Assembly (NCBI RefSeq): GCF_007990935.1
Contig: NZ_BJXJ01000026.1
Coordinates: 1-63,201 of the forward strand
Source: Vibrio sagamiensis NBRC 104589
Lineage (GTDB): Bacteria > Pseudomonadota > Gammaproteobacteria > Enterobacterales > Vibrionaceae
Direction: 5' to 3'
Length of the DNA: 63,201 nucleotides
Within the stretch, counting starts at the first letter, position 1, and each line of letters begins with the position of its first letter. The translations under genes were made by a program, and so were the position numbers. Below the pieces are notes generated by a model. The model was not told the DNA's origin and did no database searches. It was given only the letters and a program-made list of their open reading frames with translations. Shown here piece after piece: positions 31,555 through 42,730 of this stretch.

Positions 31555-32070
31555 ATGAATCACTTTGAATTATTTGGACTACCAAGTCAGTTTAAGCTGG
31601 ATAGTGGTCTTCTTTCCTCTCAATTCCGAGAACTACAAAAACGTTTCCACCCTGATAACTTTGCGACTGGTTCAGAGCGTGATCGTCTTATGGCGGTACA
31701 GCAAGCTGCTCAAATTAATGATGCTTATCAAGTACTCAAACAGCCCATCTCTCGTGCAGAATATCTGTTAGCTGAAAATGGGGTGGAAATCCGTGGTGAG
31801 CAACAAACAATGCAAGATCCTATGTTTCTTATGGAACAAATGGAATTACGTGAAGAATTAGAAGATATTGCTGACAGCTCTGATCCTGAATCGGTGCTTT
31901 TTGACTTTGATGCAAAAGTCAGCAAAATGTATAAGCAACATTTGGCGATGGTCGAACAAGAGCTTGATCAAAGTCTTTGGGTTGAAGCCGCGGATCGTGT
32001 TCGTAAACTCAAATTTATTGCCAAACTAAAGAACGAAATTGAACTGGTCGAAGAAAAGCTCCTCGGTTAG
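31555..32070 (+). CDS. hscB: J-domain co-chaperone HscB
   Basis: HscB recruits IscU to HscA and stimulates its ATPase. The 171-residue protein has a J domain at about 1-75 with the HPD motif (RFHPDNFAT, about 32-34) and a C-terminal three-helix domain that binds IscU. It precedes hscA by 21 nt. Confidence 0.97.
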   Translation: MNHFELFGLPSQFKLDSGLLSSQFRELQKRFHPDNFATGSERDRLMAVQQAAQINDAYQVLKQPISRAEYLLAENGVEIRGEQQTMQDPMFLMEQMELREELEDIADSSDPESVLFDFDAKVSKMYKQHLAMVEQELDQSLWVEAADRVRKLKFIAKLKNEIELVEEKLLG

Positions 32071-32091
32071 TTAGCGTGACAAGGATTCATC

Positions 32092-33945
32092 ATGGCACTA
32101 CTTCAAATTGCAGAACCGGGTCAAAGCTCGGCTCCTCATGAACATAAGCTCGCTGCTGGAATCGACTTAGGTACCACAAACTCTTTGGTAGCATCGGTTC
32201 GTAGTGGTGAGTCAACGACACTTAAAGATAATCAAGGTCGTAGTATTTTACCTTCGGTTGTCAATTATGCGCAGTCAACAGTTCAGGTTGGTTATGAAGC
32301 ACAAGCTATGGCTGAGCAGCAACCTGAACAAACGATCATCTCTGTAAAACGTTTAATTGGCCGTTCATTACAAGATATCCAAGCGCGTTATCCATACTTA
32401 CCATACCAATTTAAACACAGTGATAATGGTTTACCTGTTTTACAAACTGCACAGGGGAATAAAAACCCGATTGAAGTTTCAGCAGATATTCTCAAAGTCC
32501 TTGGCCAGCGAGCGCAAGAGACATTGGGTGGTGAACTGGCTGGTGTTGTGATTACGGTTCCTGCTTACTTTGATGATGCGCAGCGTGCTGGAACCAAAGA
32601 TGCAGCAAAGTTAGCGGGACTGCATGTACTTCGCTTGCTTAATGAGCCAACAGCCGCTGCAATTGCTTATGGTTTAGATTCTGGCCAGGAAGGTGTTATT
32701 GCAGTCTATGACCTGGGTGGTGGCACGTTTGACATCTCGATTTTACGTTTATCAAAAGGTGTCTTTGAAGTATTAGCCACTGGCGGTGATTCTGCTCTGG
32801 GTGGTGATGACTTTGATCATCTTTTGGCGGAGTTCTTAATCGAGCAAGCGGGTTTAGAAATCCCCCTATCTGCTGAACAAAACCGAGTACTGCTTAATAT
32901 TGCTAATGCGACTAAAATCGCTTTCTCTGACAAAGATTTCGTTGACGTCGAGGTATTCGGATGGCGCGGGCAGGTGAGTCGTGATCAATTTGAAGCGTTG
33001 ATTCAACCCTTGGTCAAGAAAACTTTAATGTCATGTCGCCGAGCATTAAAAGATGCAGACGTAGAACTTGATGATGTTCAAGACGTAGTGATGGTTGGAG
33101 GCTCAACCCGAACACGACTTGTTCGTGAGATGGTCGGTGATTTCTTTGGTCGCCTTCCTCTTACAAGTATTAACCCAGATGAAGTTGTCGCTATTGGTGC
33201 TGGTATTCAAGCAGATATTCTCGCAGGCAATAAGCCAGACTCAGAGATGCTGCTACTTGATGTGATCCCTTTGTCGCTCGGTATTGAAACCATGGGTGGT
33301 TTAGTTGAAAAGATTATTCCTCGTAATACCACCATTCCTGTTGCACGTGCTCAAGAGTTCACCACCTTCAAAGATGGTCAAACAGCAATGAGTGTGCATG
33401 TAGTACAAGGTGAGCGTGAAATGGTTGATGACTGCCGTTCACTTGCCCGTTTCTCATTGAAAGGAATTCCTCCAATGGCGGCAGGTGCAGCGCATATACG
33501 CGTTACTTACCAAGTGGATGCGGATGGTCTTTTATCCGTTACTGCAATGGAGAAAAGTACAGGCGTTCAGTCGGAAATCCAGGTCAAACCGTCTTATGGT
33601 TTAAGTGATGATGAAGTAGCGAATATGCTCAGAGACTCAATGGCTTATGCTAAAGATGATATGCAAGCTCGTGCTTTGGCAGAACAAAGAGTAGAAGCAG
33701 ATCGTGTCATCGAGGGGCTGATTGCTGCCATGCAAGCTGATGGTGATGAGTTATTATCAGAATCAGAGAAGCAGACACTTCTTAGCGCGATTGAGACATT
33801 GATTGAACTGCGTAATGGTGATGATGCGAATGCAATAGAGCAAGGCATAAAAGCAACGGATAAAGCGAGCCAAGATTTTGCGTCACGACGTATGGATAAA
33901 TCAATACGAGCTGCACTGTCTGGTCAGTCAGTGAATGATATATAA
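32092..33945 (+). CDS. hscA: Hsp70-family chaperone HscA
   Basis: HscA is a specialised Hsp70 that drives cluster release from IscU, recognising its LPPVK motif. The 617-residue protein has the actin-like ATPase motifs [12 protein letters not shown] (about 23-34), [13 protein letters not shown] and [13 protein letters not shown], followed by the substrate domain from about 385. Length matches E. coli HscA (616). It lies between hscB and fdx. Confidence 0.98.
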   Translation: MALLQIAEPGQSSAPHEHKLAAGIDLGTTNSLVASVRSGESTTLKDNQGRSILPSVVNYAQSTVQVGYEAQAMAEQQPEQTIISVKRLIGRSLQDIQARYPYLPYQFKHSDNGLPVLQTAQGNKNPIEVSADILKVLGQRAQETLGGELAGVVITVPAYFDDAQRAGTKDAAKLAGLHVLRLLNEPTAAAIAYGLDSGQEGVIAVYDLGGGTFDISILRLSKGVFEVLATGGDSALGGDDFDHLLAEFLIEQAGLEIPLSAEQNRVLLNIANATKIAFSDKDFVDVEVFGWRGQVSRDQFEALIQPLVKKTLMSCRRALKDADVELDDVQDVVMVGGSTRTRLVREMVGDFFGRLPLTSINPDEVVAIGAGIQADILAGNKPDSEMLLLDVIPLSLGIETMGGLVEKIIPRNTTIPVARAQEFTTFKDGQTAMSVHVVQGEREMVDDCRSLARFSLKGIPPMAAGAAHIRVTYQVDADGLLSVTAMEKSTGVQSEIQVKPSYGLSDDEVANMLRDSMAYAKDDMQARALAEQRVEADRVIEGLIAAMQADGDELLSESEKQTLLSAIETLIELRNGDDANAIEQGIKATDKASQDFASRRMDKSIRAALSGQSVNDI

Positions 33946-33958
33946 GAGATAATGAGTT

Positions 33959-34297
33959 ATGCCGAAAATTATTGTATTACCCCATGAAGATTTATGCCCA
34001 GAGGGTGCGGTATTAGAAGCCAATATTGGCGACACGGTTCTAGATGTAGCATTAAAAAATGGCATTGGTATTGAACACGCATGCGAGAAGTCTTGTGCTT
34101 GTACAACATGTCACGTCATTATTCGTGAAGGTTTTGATTCACTTGAAGAAAGTGAAGAGCTAGAAGATGACATGCTGGATAAAGCATGGGGATTAGAGCC
34201 TGAATCTCGTCTTGGCTGTCAGGCAAGAATTGCTGATGAAGACTTGATTGTTGAGATCCCAAAATACACGTTAAACCACGCATCAGAAGATCATTAA
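33959..34297 (+). CDS. fdx: [2Fe-2S] ferredoxin of the ISC system
   Basis: This adrenodoxin-type ferredoxin donates electrons during cluster assembly on IscU. The 112-residue protein has the ligand pattern CEKSCACTTC at about 42-51 and a fourth ligand in RLGCQ near residue 87. It follows hscA by 13 nt. Confidence 0.98.
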   Translation: MPKIIVLPHEDLCPEGAVLEANIGDTVLDVALKNGIGIEHACEKSCACTTCHVIIREGFDSLEESEELEDDMLDKAWGLEPESRLGCQARIADEDLIVEIPKYTLNHASEDH

Positions 34298-34390
34298 TGG
34301 TGTCTTTGCTTGACCCTTATCTCTGAGCATATGGTGTTTAACCGCTTAGAGCTTTGAAAGTTAAGCAGAGAACAAAAAAGGAAAATATGG

Positions 34391-34585
34391 ATGAAATGGA
34401 CAGATTCTCGCGATATCGCGATTGAGCTTTGTGATAAGTTTCCAGATCTTGACCCGAAAACGGTGCGGTTTACAGATCTTCATCAATGGATCATGGAGTT
34501 GGATGAGTTTGACGATGAGGCAAACCATTGTAATGAAAAGATTCTAGAAGCGGTGATCTTGTGTTGGATGGATGAAATAGACTAA
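34391..34585 (+). CDS. iscX: Iron-sulfur assembly protein IscX
   Basis: IscX is a small acidic protein that binds IscS and modulates cluster assembly. The 64-residue product shows the family core [19 protein letters not shown] and the [14 protein letters not shown] segment, nearly as in E. coli (66). It closes the isc operon; a 93-bp gap separates it from fdx, and a terminator follows. Confidence 0.96.
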   Translation: MKWTDSRDIAIELCDKFPDLDPKTVRFTDLHQWIMELDEFDDEANHCNEKILEAVILCWMDEID

Positions 34586-34640
34586 CTTAAAAATGGGTGT
34601 TAGCGAGATTGACCGCATTGCACCGATGTGTCTTTTTAGT

Positions 34641-34674
34641 CGAAAAAACGAGCCTTTGTGCTCGTTTTTTTCCT
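34641..34674 (+). terminator. Terminator of the isc operon
   Basis: AAAAAACGAGC and GCTCGTTTTTTT form a stem around CTTTGT. It lies about 55 nt after iscX and would partly separate isc from pepB. Confidence 0.85.
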
Positions 34675-34764
34675 CAGTTGGCATTTTTACCCTACAAAAT
34701 GCTAACATCTGTCTGTAAACAAATAAGTGGCGTAGGTAACGCCGTAATAAGACAAGGAGAAACC

Positions 34765-36063
34765 ATGTCTACACAGATGCCGGTATTTTTAAGCCAAGAA
34801 CCAGCAGCCTCACACTGGGGAGCGAATGCATTACTTTCTTTCTCTGAGGATGGAGTAACGATTCACTTATCCAGCGGTGATCAACTTAACCAGATTCAAT
34901 GTGCAGCGCGTCAACTTGATAGCCAAGGAATTCATTCCGCTTTACTTGCGGGCCCTGAATGGGATCTTGAGAACATTTGGGCTTTTAATCAAGGCTACCG
35001 TAATCCGAAAAAACACACCACTTTAGAATGGGCAGCTTTAGCTGAAAAAGAGCAATCAGAACTTCAAGCACGTATCACTGCTAGCGAGTTTACCCGAGAT
35101 ATCATTAACAAAACTGCTGAAGAAGTAGCACCTCGCCAATTGGCAACAATGGCTGCTGAATTTATTAAGTCGGTGGCACCAAAAGGGACAGTTTCGACTC
35201 GAATTGTTAAAGATAAGGACTTACTATCAGAAGGTTGGGAAGGCATTTATGCCGTTGGACGTGGCTCTGAACGCACATCGGCAATGCTGCAATTAGATTT
35301 TAATCCCACAGGTGATGAAAATGCCCCTGTTTTCGCTTGTCTAATTGGTAAAGGAATTACCTTTGACTCCGGTGGTTACAGTTTGAAAGCTTCCAATTTC
35401 ATGACAGCAATGAAGGCTGATATGGGAGGAGCAGGTACGATAACTGGTGGTTTAGCTTTGGCTATTCTTCGTGGTTTGAATAAGCGTGTAAAACTGATCC
35501 TCTGCTGTGCGGAAAATATGGTCTCAGGGCGAGCACTAAAACTCGGTGATATCATTAATTACAAAAATGGTAAAACGGTTGAAATCATGAATACTGACGC
35601 TGAAGGTCGCTTAGTGTTAGCTGATGGTTTACTTTATGCCAGTGAACAAAATCCAGAACTTATTATTGATTGTGCGACCCTAACAGGGGCTGCTAAAAAT
35701 GCTTTAGGTAATGATTACCATGCTTTACTGAGCTTTGATAAAGCGCTCTCTCAACAAGCTCTTATTGCTGCTGAGCAAGAGAATGAAGGTCTTTGGCCTC
35801 TACCTCTCGCTGATTTCCATCGTAATATGTTGCCATCTAATTTTGCCGATCTTTCTAATGTGAGCTCTGGAGATTATTCTCCAGGCGCAAGTACTGCGGC
35901 AGCGTTTTTGTCTTATTTCGTTGAAGATCATACGCAAGGTTGGTTACACTTCGACTGTTCGGGTACATATCGTAAATCAGTATCGGACAAATGGGCAGCG
36001 GGTGCGACAGGTATGGGGATCCGAACTTTAGCTCGTTTTTTACAAGAACAAGCAGAAAAGTAA
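34765..36063 (+). CDS. pepB: Aminopeptidase B (M17)
   Basis: PepB is a cytoplasmic dimetal aminopeptidase of the leucyl aminopeptidase family. The 432-residue protein has the M17 metal site [13 protein letters not shown] and the signature [13 protein letters not shown] used the ATG at 34765 with an AAGGAGA Shine-Dalgarno; the frame continues upstream through the terminator without support. Its position after iscX is conserved in enterobacteria and Vibrio. Confidence 0.96.
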   Translation: MSTQMPVFLSQEPAASHWGANALLSFSEDGVTIHLSSGDQLNQIQCAARQLDSQGIHSALLAGPEWDLENIWAFNQGYRNPKKHTTLEWAALAEKEQSELQARITASEFTRDIINKTAEEVAPRQLATMAAEFIKSVAPKGTVSTRIVKDKDLLSEGWEGIYAVGRGSERTSAMLQLDFNPTGDENAPVFACLIGKGITFDSGGYSLKASNFMTAMKADMGGAGTITGGLALAILRGLNKRVKLILCCAENMVSGRALKLGDIINYKNGKTVEIMNTDAEGRLVLADGLLYASEQNPELIIDCATLTGAAKNALGNDYHALLSFDKALSQQALIAAEQENEGLWPLPLADFHRNMLPSNFADLSNVSSGDYSPGASTAAAFLSYFVEDHTQGWLHFDCSGTYRKSVSDKWAAGATGMGIRTLARFLQEQAEK

Positions 36064-36190
36064 CCCTTTGACTCATAGAGTTGCTCTGTTTGACATGACA
36101 GGGCAACTTTCACAGATAACTTGGAAAGAACCTGTTATTACATGGCATTTCCTTCTTTGAATTTTGCTCTATGACATAATTCTGAACCAA

Positions 36191-36216
36191 GCACCTTGAA
36201 GTCACTTGGGTATATT
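36191..36216 (+). repeat. Dispersed ACTTGGGTATA repeat, fullest copy
   Basis: This copy reads GCACCTTGAAGTCACTTGGG and continues TATATT. It overlaps the likely -10 region of ndk. Related copies occur at 16323-16335, 20029-20049, 20603-20625, 26862-26876 and 36774-36798, all in intergenic DNA. Confidence 0.7.
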
Positions 36217-36239
36217 ATTAAAAATTAAAAGGAAAGATT

Positions 36240-36665
36240 ATGGCTCTGGAAAGAACATTTTCAATTATCAAACCTGATGCGGTAGAGCGTAACTTAATCG
36301 GTGAAATTTACCATCGTATTGAAAAAACTGGCTTACGAATTGTTGCGGCTAAAATGGTTCACCTGACTGAAGACCAAGCAAGTGGTTTTTATGCGGAACA
36401 TGAAGGGAAACCTTTCTTCCCACCATTGAAAGAGTTCATGACTTCTGGACCAATTATGGTTCAAGTGTTAGAAGGTGAAAACGCAATCACACGTTACCGT
36501 GAGTTGATGGGGAAAACCAATCCAGAAGAAGCAGCATGTGGAACACTTCGTGCTGATTATGCGCTTAGCATGCGTCATAACTCTGTACATGGCTCGGACA
36601 GCCCTGAATCTGCTGCTCGTGAAATCGAGTTCTTCTTTCCTGTTTCTGAAGTTTTTTCACGTTAA
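36240..36665 (+). CDS. ndk: Nucleoside diphosphate kinase
   Basis: Ndk transfers the gamma phosphate of ATP to nucleoside diphosphates through a phosphohistidine. The 141-residue protein has the active-site signature [10 protein letters not shown], with the catalytic His at about 117, and the opening [23 protein letters not shown] precedes the ATG. It is monocistronic, with a terminator downstream. Confidence 0.99.
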   Translation: MALERTFSIIKPDAVERNLIGEIYHRIEKTGLRIVAAKMVHLTEDQASGFYAEHEGKPFFPPLKEFMTSGPIMVQVLEGENAITRYRELMGKTNPEEAACGTLRADYALSMRHNSVHGSDSPESAAREIEFFFPVSEVFSR

Positions 36666-36686
36666 TTGACTGAACGACTGAGTCTC

Positions 36687-36714
36687 AAGCTCCGATTAAA
36701 TCGGGGCTTTTTTT
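36687..36714 (+). terminator. Terminator of ndk
   Basis: AAGCTCCGAT and ATCGGGGCTT (one G-T pair) form the stem, with seven T after it. Confidence 0.88.
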
Positions 36715-36727
36715 GTACTTGAAAAAC

Positions 36728-36798
36728 AGTATACCCCAGTGACACGCTCCTAAAGGTCATCTCGTAGAACACAGCATCTTGAGGTTACTTAGGTATAA
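36728..36798. repeat. Inverted pair of the ACTTGGGTATA repeat
   Basis: The left end reads GTATACCCCAGTGAC and the right end CATCTTGAGGTTACTTAGGT followed by ATAA. They are roughly inverted copies of the dispersed repeat, about 40 bp apart, forming a small element between ndk and rlmN that could fold back as RNA. Confidence 0.55.
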
Positions 36799-36966
36799 AT
36801 CGACAGTTATTTTTGTGATAAACGAAATAGAGTAGATTTGTGTTTGATTTTTAATCAATGGCATTTGAAGACCTTAGTAAACTCATGGGGTTCTGCCTCT
36901 TGTTGTTACTGCCTAAAGGCTGTACAATTCGCGCCCTTATTCTTGCTTCAGTCACTGAGAGGTAAT

Positions 36967-38094
36967 ATGAACACTGAAAAAATCAATCTACTCGACTTTG
37001 ATCGCAAAGGCATGCGTCAATTTTTCGCGGAAGAGTTAGGCGAAAAAGCATTTCGTGCCGATCAGGTTATGAAGTGGATCTATCATTTCGGTGTTGATGA
37101 CTTCGAGAGGATGACCAATATCAACAAGAAGCTGCGTGAAAAACTGCAGCACAAGTGTGAAATTAAAGCACCTACAGTAGCAGAAGCTCAGCACTCTTCA
37201 GACGGCACAATCAAGTGGGCAATGAAGGTAGGTGACCAAGATGTAGAAACGGTTTATATCCCAGAGGATGACAGAGCAACGCTTTGTGTTTCCTCTCAGG
37301 TTGGTTGTGCTTTAGAGTGCAAGTTTTGCTCAACAGCTCAACAAGGTTTTAACCGTAACCTCAAAGTCTCAGAGATTATTGGACAAGTATGGCGAGCTGC
37401 TCGTGAGATTGGTCTAGAAAAAGAAACGGGGCGTCGTCCAATCACTAACATAGTGATGATGGGGATGGGTGAACCTTTACTGAATATGAAAAATCTAATT
37501 CCAGCACTAGAACTTATGCTCGATGATCTTGGTTTTGGTCTTTCAAAACGCAGAGTCACTGTATCGACATCTGGCGTCGTTTCTGGTCTAGATCAAATGA
37601 CAGGTAAAATAGATGTGGCTTTAGCGATTTCTCTTCATGCTCCTAATGATAAGTTGAGAAGTGAAATTATGCCAATTAATGACCGTTGGGATATTCAAGA
37701 CTTTTTGGAATCAGTACGCCGTTATATTGCTTCTTCAAATGCTAATAGAGGCAAAGTAACAGTTGAGTATGTCCTACTCGATCACGTCAATGATGATATG
37801 GATCATGCGCGTGAATTGGCTGAGTTGATGAAAAACACACCTTGTAAGATTAATTTGATTCCATTTAATCCATATCCGGGGTCACCGTACAAAAAACCAA
37901 GTAACTCTCGAATTGATAGATTCCAGAAAACACTGATGCAATATGGACATACAGTGACGATTCGTAAAACAAGAGGTGATGATATTGATGCCGCATGTGG
38001 GCAGTTAGTTGGTGATGTCATTGACCGAACAAAACGTACCGCAGCACTGAAGGCCTCTCGAGGTGCGCAGACTATCGATATCAAAACGGTATAA
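36967..38094 (+). CDS. rlmN: Dual-specificity 23S rRNA/tRNA (adenine-2-C) methyltransferase RlmN
   Basis: RlmN methylates C2 of A2503 in 23S rRNA and A37 in several tRNAs by radical SAM chemistry. The 375-residue protein has the CxxxCxxC cluster motif at C114, C118 and C121 ([11 protein letters not shown]), GEPLLN for SAM binding and the methyl-carrying Cys near the C-terminus (AACGQL). I used the ATG at 36967 behind GAGGT; the 43-residue upstream extension lies in promoter DNA. Confidence 0.97.
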   Translation: MNTEKINLLDFDRKGMRQFFAEELGEKAFRADQVMKWIYHFGVDDFERMTNINKKLREKLQHKCEIKAPTVAEAQHSSDGTIKWAMKVGDQDVETVYIPEDDRATLCVSSQVGCALECKFCSTAQQGFNRNLKVSEIIGQVWRAAREIGLEKETGRRPITNIVMMGMGEPLLNMKNLIPALELMLDDLGFGLSKRRVTVSTSGVVSGLDQMTGKIDVALAISLHAPNDKLRSEIMPINDRWDIQDFLESVRRYIASSNANRGKVTVEYVLLDHVNDDMDHARELAELMKNTPCKINLIPFNPYPGSPYKKPSNSRIDRFQKTLMQYGHTVTIRKTRGDDIDAACGQLVGDVIDRTKRTAALKASRGAQTIDIKTV

Positions 38095-38106
38095 GTTAAA
38101 TATTAA

Positions 38107-38137
38107 TAGCCAGAGAATTTACTCTGGCTATTTTTTT
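38107..38137 (+). terminator. Terminator of rlmN
   Basis: TAGCCAGAG and CTCTGGCTA form a 9-bp stem with an AATTTA loop and seven T. Confidence 0.88.
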
Positions 38138-38554
38138 GTCAAATTGTATCAATTTATTATCAATAAAATCATTTGAAATGTTAATGTGTGAGCTTTTACT
38201 TATGCGCTCAAATATGATTTACACTGCTCGAATGTTTTTAATCGCATTTTGTTTGTTAAATTTTGGACAAAAGCTTGAGCTATCTGGTAGTTTGGGTGAA
38301 AGATTTTTTGCCTTCTTCGTGCATTCGCTTATCATGATGAGTGAAGTATAATTACGACATTACCATTCTTAGTATTTTCTCCAATACACATTGTGAGAAA
38401 TCACAATGTGAGCATTCTTATACTGAATACTAAGGATTTTTAAAAGAATATTTTGGTTAACATGCGAGAGTCTGGCTATCTTTAGACTAGGCTTAAGAAT
38501 AAAAAAGAAAATAACAAGCTGTGCTAGCCACTAAACGGATGTAATACCACCATT
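38138..38554. other. Gene-free gap between rlmN and rodZ with a nested palindrome
   Basis: In many gamma-proteobacteria pilF/pilW sits between rlmN and rodZ; here there is none. The gap holds a nested inverted repeat (38368-38434) and no credible ORF. A 71-codon frame at 38136-38351 begins with TTG inside the terminator and has no Shine-Dalgarno. Confidence 0.65.
38368..38434. repeat. Nested palindrome
   Basis: The outer arms CTTAGTATT (38368-38376) and AATACTAAG (38426-38434) are perfectly complementary. The inner arms CACATTGTGA (38388-38397) and TCACAATGTG (38401-38410) are too, around a 3-nt loop. Internal loops of 11 and 15 nt separate the two stems. There is no T tract, so it is not a simple terminator. 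Confidence 0.7.
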
Positions 38555-39550
38555 ATGACAGAACAAGATAATATTAATGAAGCTCCGTGTTCCTTGGAAG
38601 CGGGTACACTACTGAAAAACAAGCGTGAGTCATTAGGCCTGACACAAAAAAGTGTTGCAGAGCGACTCAGATTGAAGATCTCTGTAATTGATCAAATTGA
38701 ACGTAACTGTTTTGAAGGTCAGTTGGCCAGCACCTTTACTCGTGGTTATATCCGATCTTATGCCAAGTTAATTGGCCTTGATGAAAATATGGTTCTAGGA
38801 GCATTAGAGGAAACGCCAAGCTCGGACGAACAATTACAAGAAGAAGAAATGCAAAGTTTTTCGCGTAAAACAAAACATGAGAAACATAATAGCCGTATTA
38901 TGTTTCTCACCTGGGTTATTGCTCTTGCTCTTATTGGTATCTCTGGTGCATGGTGGTGGCAGAGTCAGCAGCAAAGTGCTGAACTAGCAATGGATGATAA
39001 TCTTATTATTGAGCCCATAGCTGATAATAAAGAGATTGATAAGATTGATGCAGATGAGCTTATTGCCAGTGACCCAACTGAATTAATGCAAAATACTATA
39101 GTGGCCAATCAGACTGAAATATTAGATAGTGCCGAAGTTTTGCCCTCAGCAAACGGAGTACCAAAAAGCACTTCTGAGGTAGACAAAGTCGTTTCTGAAG
39201 AAGATAAGGCAATAAAAGTTTACAAATCTAGCAATAAAAGCGAGGCTGCAACGGTGGTTGAGCAAAACATTGTTCGGGAAAAGCCTAAAGAAAAGGTGGC
39301 AGCCGATGGCATGAATATACTTACTATGAGATTTGAATCTGATTGTTGGGTGCAAATCAAAGATGCCAATGGTAAAACATTGATCAGTGGTACGCGTAAA
39401 TCGGGCCAAAATGTTGAACTTTCCGGCAAAGCACCATTTAAAGTGATATTAGGTGCCCCAGAAGGCGTAACAATGACATTTGCAAGTGAACCTGTCGACC
39501 TTTCTAGGTATACTTCAGGTAAAGTCGCTAGATTCAGTTTACCGTTATAA
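38555..39550 (+). CDS. rodZ: Cytoskeleton protein RodZ
   Basis: RodZ anchors MreB to the inner membrane and supports rod shape. The 331-residue protein has an N-terminal Xre-like helix-turn-helix domain (about 15-85, [19 protein letters not shown]), one membrane helix (about 115-133, preceded by KHEKHNSR), an acidic low-complexity periplasmic linker (about 140-240) and a C-terminal beta domain (DUF4115, about 250-331) with [17 protein letters not shown]. ispG follows by 5 nt, so they are one operon. Confidence 0.96.
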   Translation: MTEQDNINEAPCSLEAGTLLKNKRESLGLTQKSVAERLRLKISVIDQIERNCFEGQLASTFTRGYIRSYAKLIGLDENMVLGALEETPSSDEQLQEEEMQSFSRKTKHEKHNSRIMFLTWVIALALIGISGAWWWQSQQQSAELAMDDNLIIEPIADNKEIDKIDADELIASDPTELMQNTIVANQTEILDSAEVLPSANGVPKSTSEVDKVVSEEDKAIKVYKSSNKSEAATVVEQNIVREKPKEKVAADGMNILTMRFESDCWVQIKDANGKTLISGTRKSGQNVELSGKAPFKVILGAPEGVTMTFASEPVDLSRYTSGKVARFSLPL

Positions 39551-39555
39551 ATATT

Positions 39556-40674
39556 ATGCAACACGAATCCCCAATTATCCGTCGTAAATCGACACGCATC
39601 TATGTGGGTGATGTACCCATTGGAGATGGTGCACCTATCGCGGTGCAATCAATGACAAATACTCGCACAACTGATGTTGATGCAACTGTCGCGCAAATCA
39701 GGGCGTTAGAAAAAGTAGGGGCAGATATTGTTCGTGTTTCTGTCCCAACTATGGATGCTGCTGAGGCTTTTAAGCTAATTAAACAACAAGTATCTATCCC
39801 TTTGGTGGCCGACATTCATTTTGATTATCGTATTGCCCTCCAAGTTGCAGAATACGGCGTTGATTGTTTACGTATAAATCCAGGCAATATTGGTAATGAA
39901 GCGCGTATTCGCTCTGTTGTTGATTGTGCTCGTGATAAAAATATCCCGATACGAATTGGCGTAAATGGTGGGTCCTTAGAAAAGGATCTACAAATGAAAT
40001 ACGGTGAGCCAACGCCAGAGGCACTCGTCGAGTCGGCGATGCGTCATGTTGAACACCTAGATAGATTGAACTTTGATCAGTTTAAAGTCAGTGTGAAGGC
40101 GTCAGATGTTTTTCTTGCTGTAGATTCATATCGTTTATTGGCTAAACAGATCGACCAACCACTTCACCTTGGTATTACAGAAGCGGGTGGTGCTCGTGCA
40201 GGCTCTGTAAAATCAGCAGTTGGTTTGGGTATGCTTTTGGCTGAAGGTATTGGCGATACACTACGAATTTCTCTGGCTGCCGATCCCGTGGAAGAGATTA
40301 AAGTTGGGTTTGATATTCTAAAATCTTTAAGAATACGTTCTCGTGGTATTAACTTTATTGCTTGCCCTAGTTGTTCACGTCAAGAATTCGATGTTATCGG
40401 TACAGTCAATGAACTAGAGCAGCGCCTAGAAGATATTATTACACCAATGGATGTTTCTATCATTGGGTGCGTTGTTAATGGACCAGGTGAAGCTGAAGTG
40501 TCTCATCTGGGATTAGCTGGCAGCAACAAAAAAAGTGCTTTCTATGAAGACGGCAAACGTCAAAAAGAGCGCTTTGATAACAACGATCTTGTGAATAGAC
40601 TAGAAGCAAAAATTCGAGCAAAAGCTTCCGTTATGGACAGCGATAATCATATTGATGTAAAAGTAGAAGATTAA
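39556..40674 (+). CDS. ispG: 4-hydroxy-3-methylbut-2-en-1-yl diphosphate synthase IspG
   Basis: IspG is a [4Fe-4S] enzyme of the MEP isoprenoid pathway. The 372-residue protein matches E. coli IspG in length. Cluster ligands are in [10 protein letters not shown] (about 271-280) and [11 protein letters not shown] (about 305-315). The N-terminal TIM barrel opens with the family pattern [20 protein letters not shown]. It lies between rodZ and hisS. Confidence 0.99.
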   Translation: MQHESPIIRRKSTRIYVGDVPIGDGAPIAVQSMTNTRTTDVDATVAQIRALEKVGADIVRVSVPTMDAAEAFKLIKQQVSIPLVADIHFDYRIALQVAEYGVDCLRINPGNIGNEARIRSVVDCARDKNIPIRIGVNGGSLEKDLQMKYGEPTPEALVESAMRHVEHLDRLNFDQFKVSVKASDVFLAVDSYRLLAKQIDQPLHLGITEAGGARAGSVKSAVGLGMLLAEGIGDTLRISLAADPVEEIKVGFDILKSLRIRSRGINFIACPSCSRQEFDVIGTVNELEQRLEDIITPMDVSIIGCVVNGPGEAEVSHLGLAGSNKKSAFYEDGKRQKERFDNNDLVNRLEAKIRAKASVMDSDNHIDVKVED

Positions 40675-40701
40675 TCTCAACGAGAATTTACGGTAAGTAT
40701 T

Positions 40702-41970
40702 GTGGCAAAAACAATTCAAGCAATTCGAGGCATGAACGATTGCCTCCCAACTCAGTCGCCACTATGGCACAAATTAGAAAACGCGGTAAAAAATGTGGTC
40801 AGCGCTTACGGCTACAACGAAATTCGTATGCCAATTGTTGAGATGACACACCTCTTTAGTCGTGCTATCGGTGAAGTGACTGATGTTGTCGAAAAAGAAA
40901 TGTATACGTTCGAAGATCGCAATGGTGATAGTTTAACGTTGCGCCCTGAGGGAACCGCTGGCTGTGTTCGTGCTGGGATTGAAAATGGCTTGCTATATAA
41001 CCAAGAGCAACGCTTATGGTATATGGGGCCGATGTTCCGCCATGAAAGACCACAAAAAGGTCGTTATCGCCAGTTCCATCAATGTGGAGCTGAGGTTTTC
41101 GGTCTCAATGGCCCAGATGTTGATGCAGAGTTAATCATGATGACTGCGCGTTTATGGCGTGAGTTAGGTATTGATAAACATGTTCGTCTTGAACTTAACT
41201 CTATTGGTTCGTTAGAGGCTCGTGCTCATTACCGCACTGCTCTCATCACATTCTTGGAACAACATATCGATATATTGGATGAAGATTCTAAGCGTCGTAT
41301 GAATACCAATCCACTGCGAGTTTTAGACACTAAAAACCCTGAAATTAAAGCAATTTTAGGCGATGCACCTCGTTTGTCTGATTATCTAGATGAAGAATCT
41401 AAACTGCATTTTTCAGGACTTTGTGAACTTCTTGATGCTGCAGGCATCGAATACACTATAAACGAACGTTTAGTTCGTGGTCTAGACTACTACAACCGTA
41501 CAGTATTTGAGTGGATGACCGAAAGTCTAGGTGCTCAAGGTACTGTTTGTGGTGGAGGTCGTTATGATGGCCTGGTTGAGCAACTAGGTGGCAAACCCAC
41601 GCCAGCAGTTGGCTTTGCTATGGGACTTGAACGTCTAGCTCTAATGCTAGAAGCCCTTGAATTAACTGAAGTTCGTCGAAGTGTTGACGTATATGTAGTG
41701 ACTGCTGGTGAAGGCACGATGGTTGCTGGGATGAAACTTGCTGAGCAGATTCGTGAGTCAATACCAGGTGTTCGAGTGATGAATCACTTTGGTGGCGGTA
41801 ACTTTAAAAAGCAATTTAAACGAGCGGATAAAGTCGGTGCCGTGATTGCCTTAGTATTAGGTGAAAATGAAGTGGCCGATCACACGGTTGTATTGAAAGA
41901 TCTTGTTGGTGGAACTCAAGAAACTTATCGCCAGGAAGATGTTGCGAGTAAGATTGCTGAATTGATCTAA
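40702..41970 (+). CDS. hisS: Histidyl-tRNA synthetase
   Basis: HisS charges tRNA-His. The 422-residue class II synthetase begins with [15 protein letters not shown]. It has motif 2 ([19 protein letters not shown]), the histidine-binding segments [15 protein letters not shown] and GGRYDGLV, and motif 3 ([11 protein letters not shown]). The start is GTG at 40702. Length fits the family (424 in E. coli). Confidence 0.99.
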   Translation: MAKTIQAIRGMNDCLPTQSPLWHKLENAVKNVVSAYGYNEIRMPIVEMTHLFSRAIGEVTDVVEKEMYTFEDRNGDSLTLRPEGTAGCVRAGIENGLLYNQEQRLWYMGPMFRHERPQKGRYRQFHQCGAEVFGLNGPDVDAELIMMTARLWRELGIDKHVRLELNSIGSLEARAHYRTALITFLEQHIDILDEDSKRRMNTNPLRVLDTKNPEIKAILGDAPRLSDYLDEESKLHFSGLCELLDAAGIEYTINERLVRGLDYYNRTVFEWMTESLGAQGTVCGGGRYDGLVEQLGGKPTPAVGFAMGLERLALMLEALELTEVRRSVDVYVVTAGEGTMVAGMKLAEQIRESIPGVRVMNHFGGGNFKKQFKRADKVGAVIALVLGENEVADHTVVLKDLVGGTQETYRQEDVASKIAELI

Positions 41971-42103
41971 GATTTTCATCACACAATATATCAACGAAAG
42001 ATAACTGCTTAATTTGTTATACAAGGTCTTTAATAAATAGACCTTTCAGCAAATAAAACAATGATAGCTATGCTGTCATTGATACGCTTTAAGAGGACAG
42101 GAA

Positions 42104-42718
42104 GTGGAAGTTTACGAGACTGAAGAAGAACAAGTTGAAAAGATTAAAGAGTGGTTCAAAGAATATGGAACAACTGTCACTATTGCTGCTGTTGTTGCCT
42201 TTGGTGGTCTTTTTGGTTGGCGTTATTACCAAGACTCAGTAACTCAAGCGAGTGAGTCAGCTTCTCAAAGCTACGCTGCAGCAATGATAACACTGCAAAA
42301 TAAAGGCGTTGAAGCTCAAACGGATATCGAAAACTTCATTGCTTCAAATGAAGTAAAAGAATATTCGATGCTTGCTGCGCTGCAATTAGCTAAAGCACAA
42401 GTCGATGCAAATGAGTTAAACGCAGCTCTTGAGCAACTTAAATGGGTTCAGAGTAGTTCTCAGGAAGCATCGATACTTGCGTTAGTTAACTACAGAATTG
42501 CGCGTATTGAAACTGAATTAGGTAACTTTACTGCGGCTAATGCAGCACTTGATAACGTTTTAGATACTGCTTGGTCTGGTCGTATTGCTGAATTGCGTGG
42601 TGATATTGCACTTCGTCAAGGTAATAAAGATACAGCTTACACTGCATATACTGAAGCACAGCAAGCAAAAGATGCTAGCCCAGCATTAAAAATGAAATTG
42701 GACGACTTGGCGAAGTAA
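42104..42718 (+). CDS. yfgM: YfgM family ancillary SecYEG translocon subunit
   Basis: YfgM associates with SecYEG and periplasmic chaperones. The 204-residue protein has a short acidic cytoplasmic N-terminus (MEVYETEEEQVEKIKEWF), one membrane helix (about 23-42) and a periplasmic TPR-like helical domain. GTG start with an AGGA-containing Shine-Dalgarno. bamB follows by 12 nt. Confidence 0.95.
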   Translation: MEVYETEEEQVEKIKEWFKEYGTTVTIAAVVAFGGLFGWRYYQDSVTQASESASQSYAAAMITLQNKGVEAQTDIENFIASNEVKEYSMLAALQLAKAQVDANELNAALEQLKWVQSSSQEASILALVNYRIARIETELGNFTAANAALDNVLDTAWSGRIAELRGDIALRQGNKDTAYTAYTEAQQAKDASPALKMKLDDLAK

Positions 42719-42730
42719 GGACTGTATTGG

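Noticed and set aside
38136..38351. 71-codon ORF between rlmN and rodZ
   Set aside because: It starts with TTG inside the rlmN terminator, has no Shine-Dalgarno and is AT-rich, with no family resemblance. No pilF motif is seen.
39220..39648. 142-codon minus-strand ORF over rodZ and ispG
   Set aside because: Shadow of two well-supported genes on the other strand; no independent motif.
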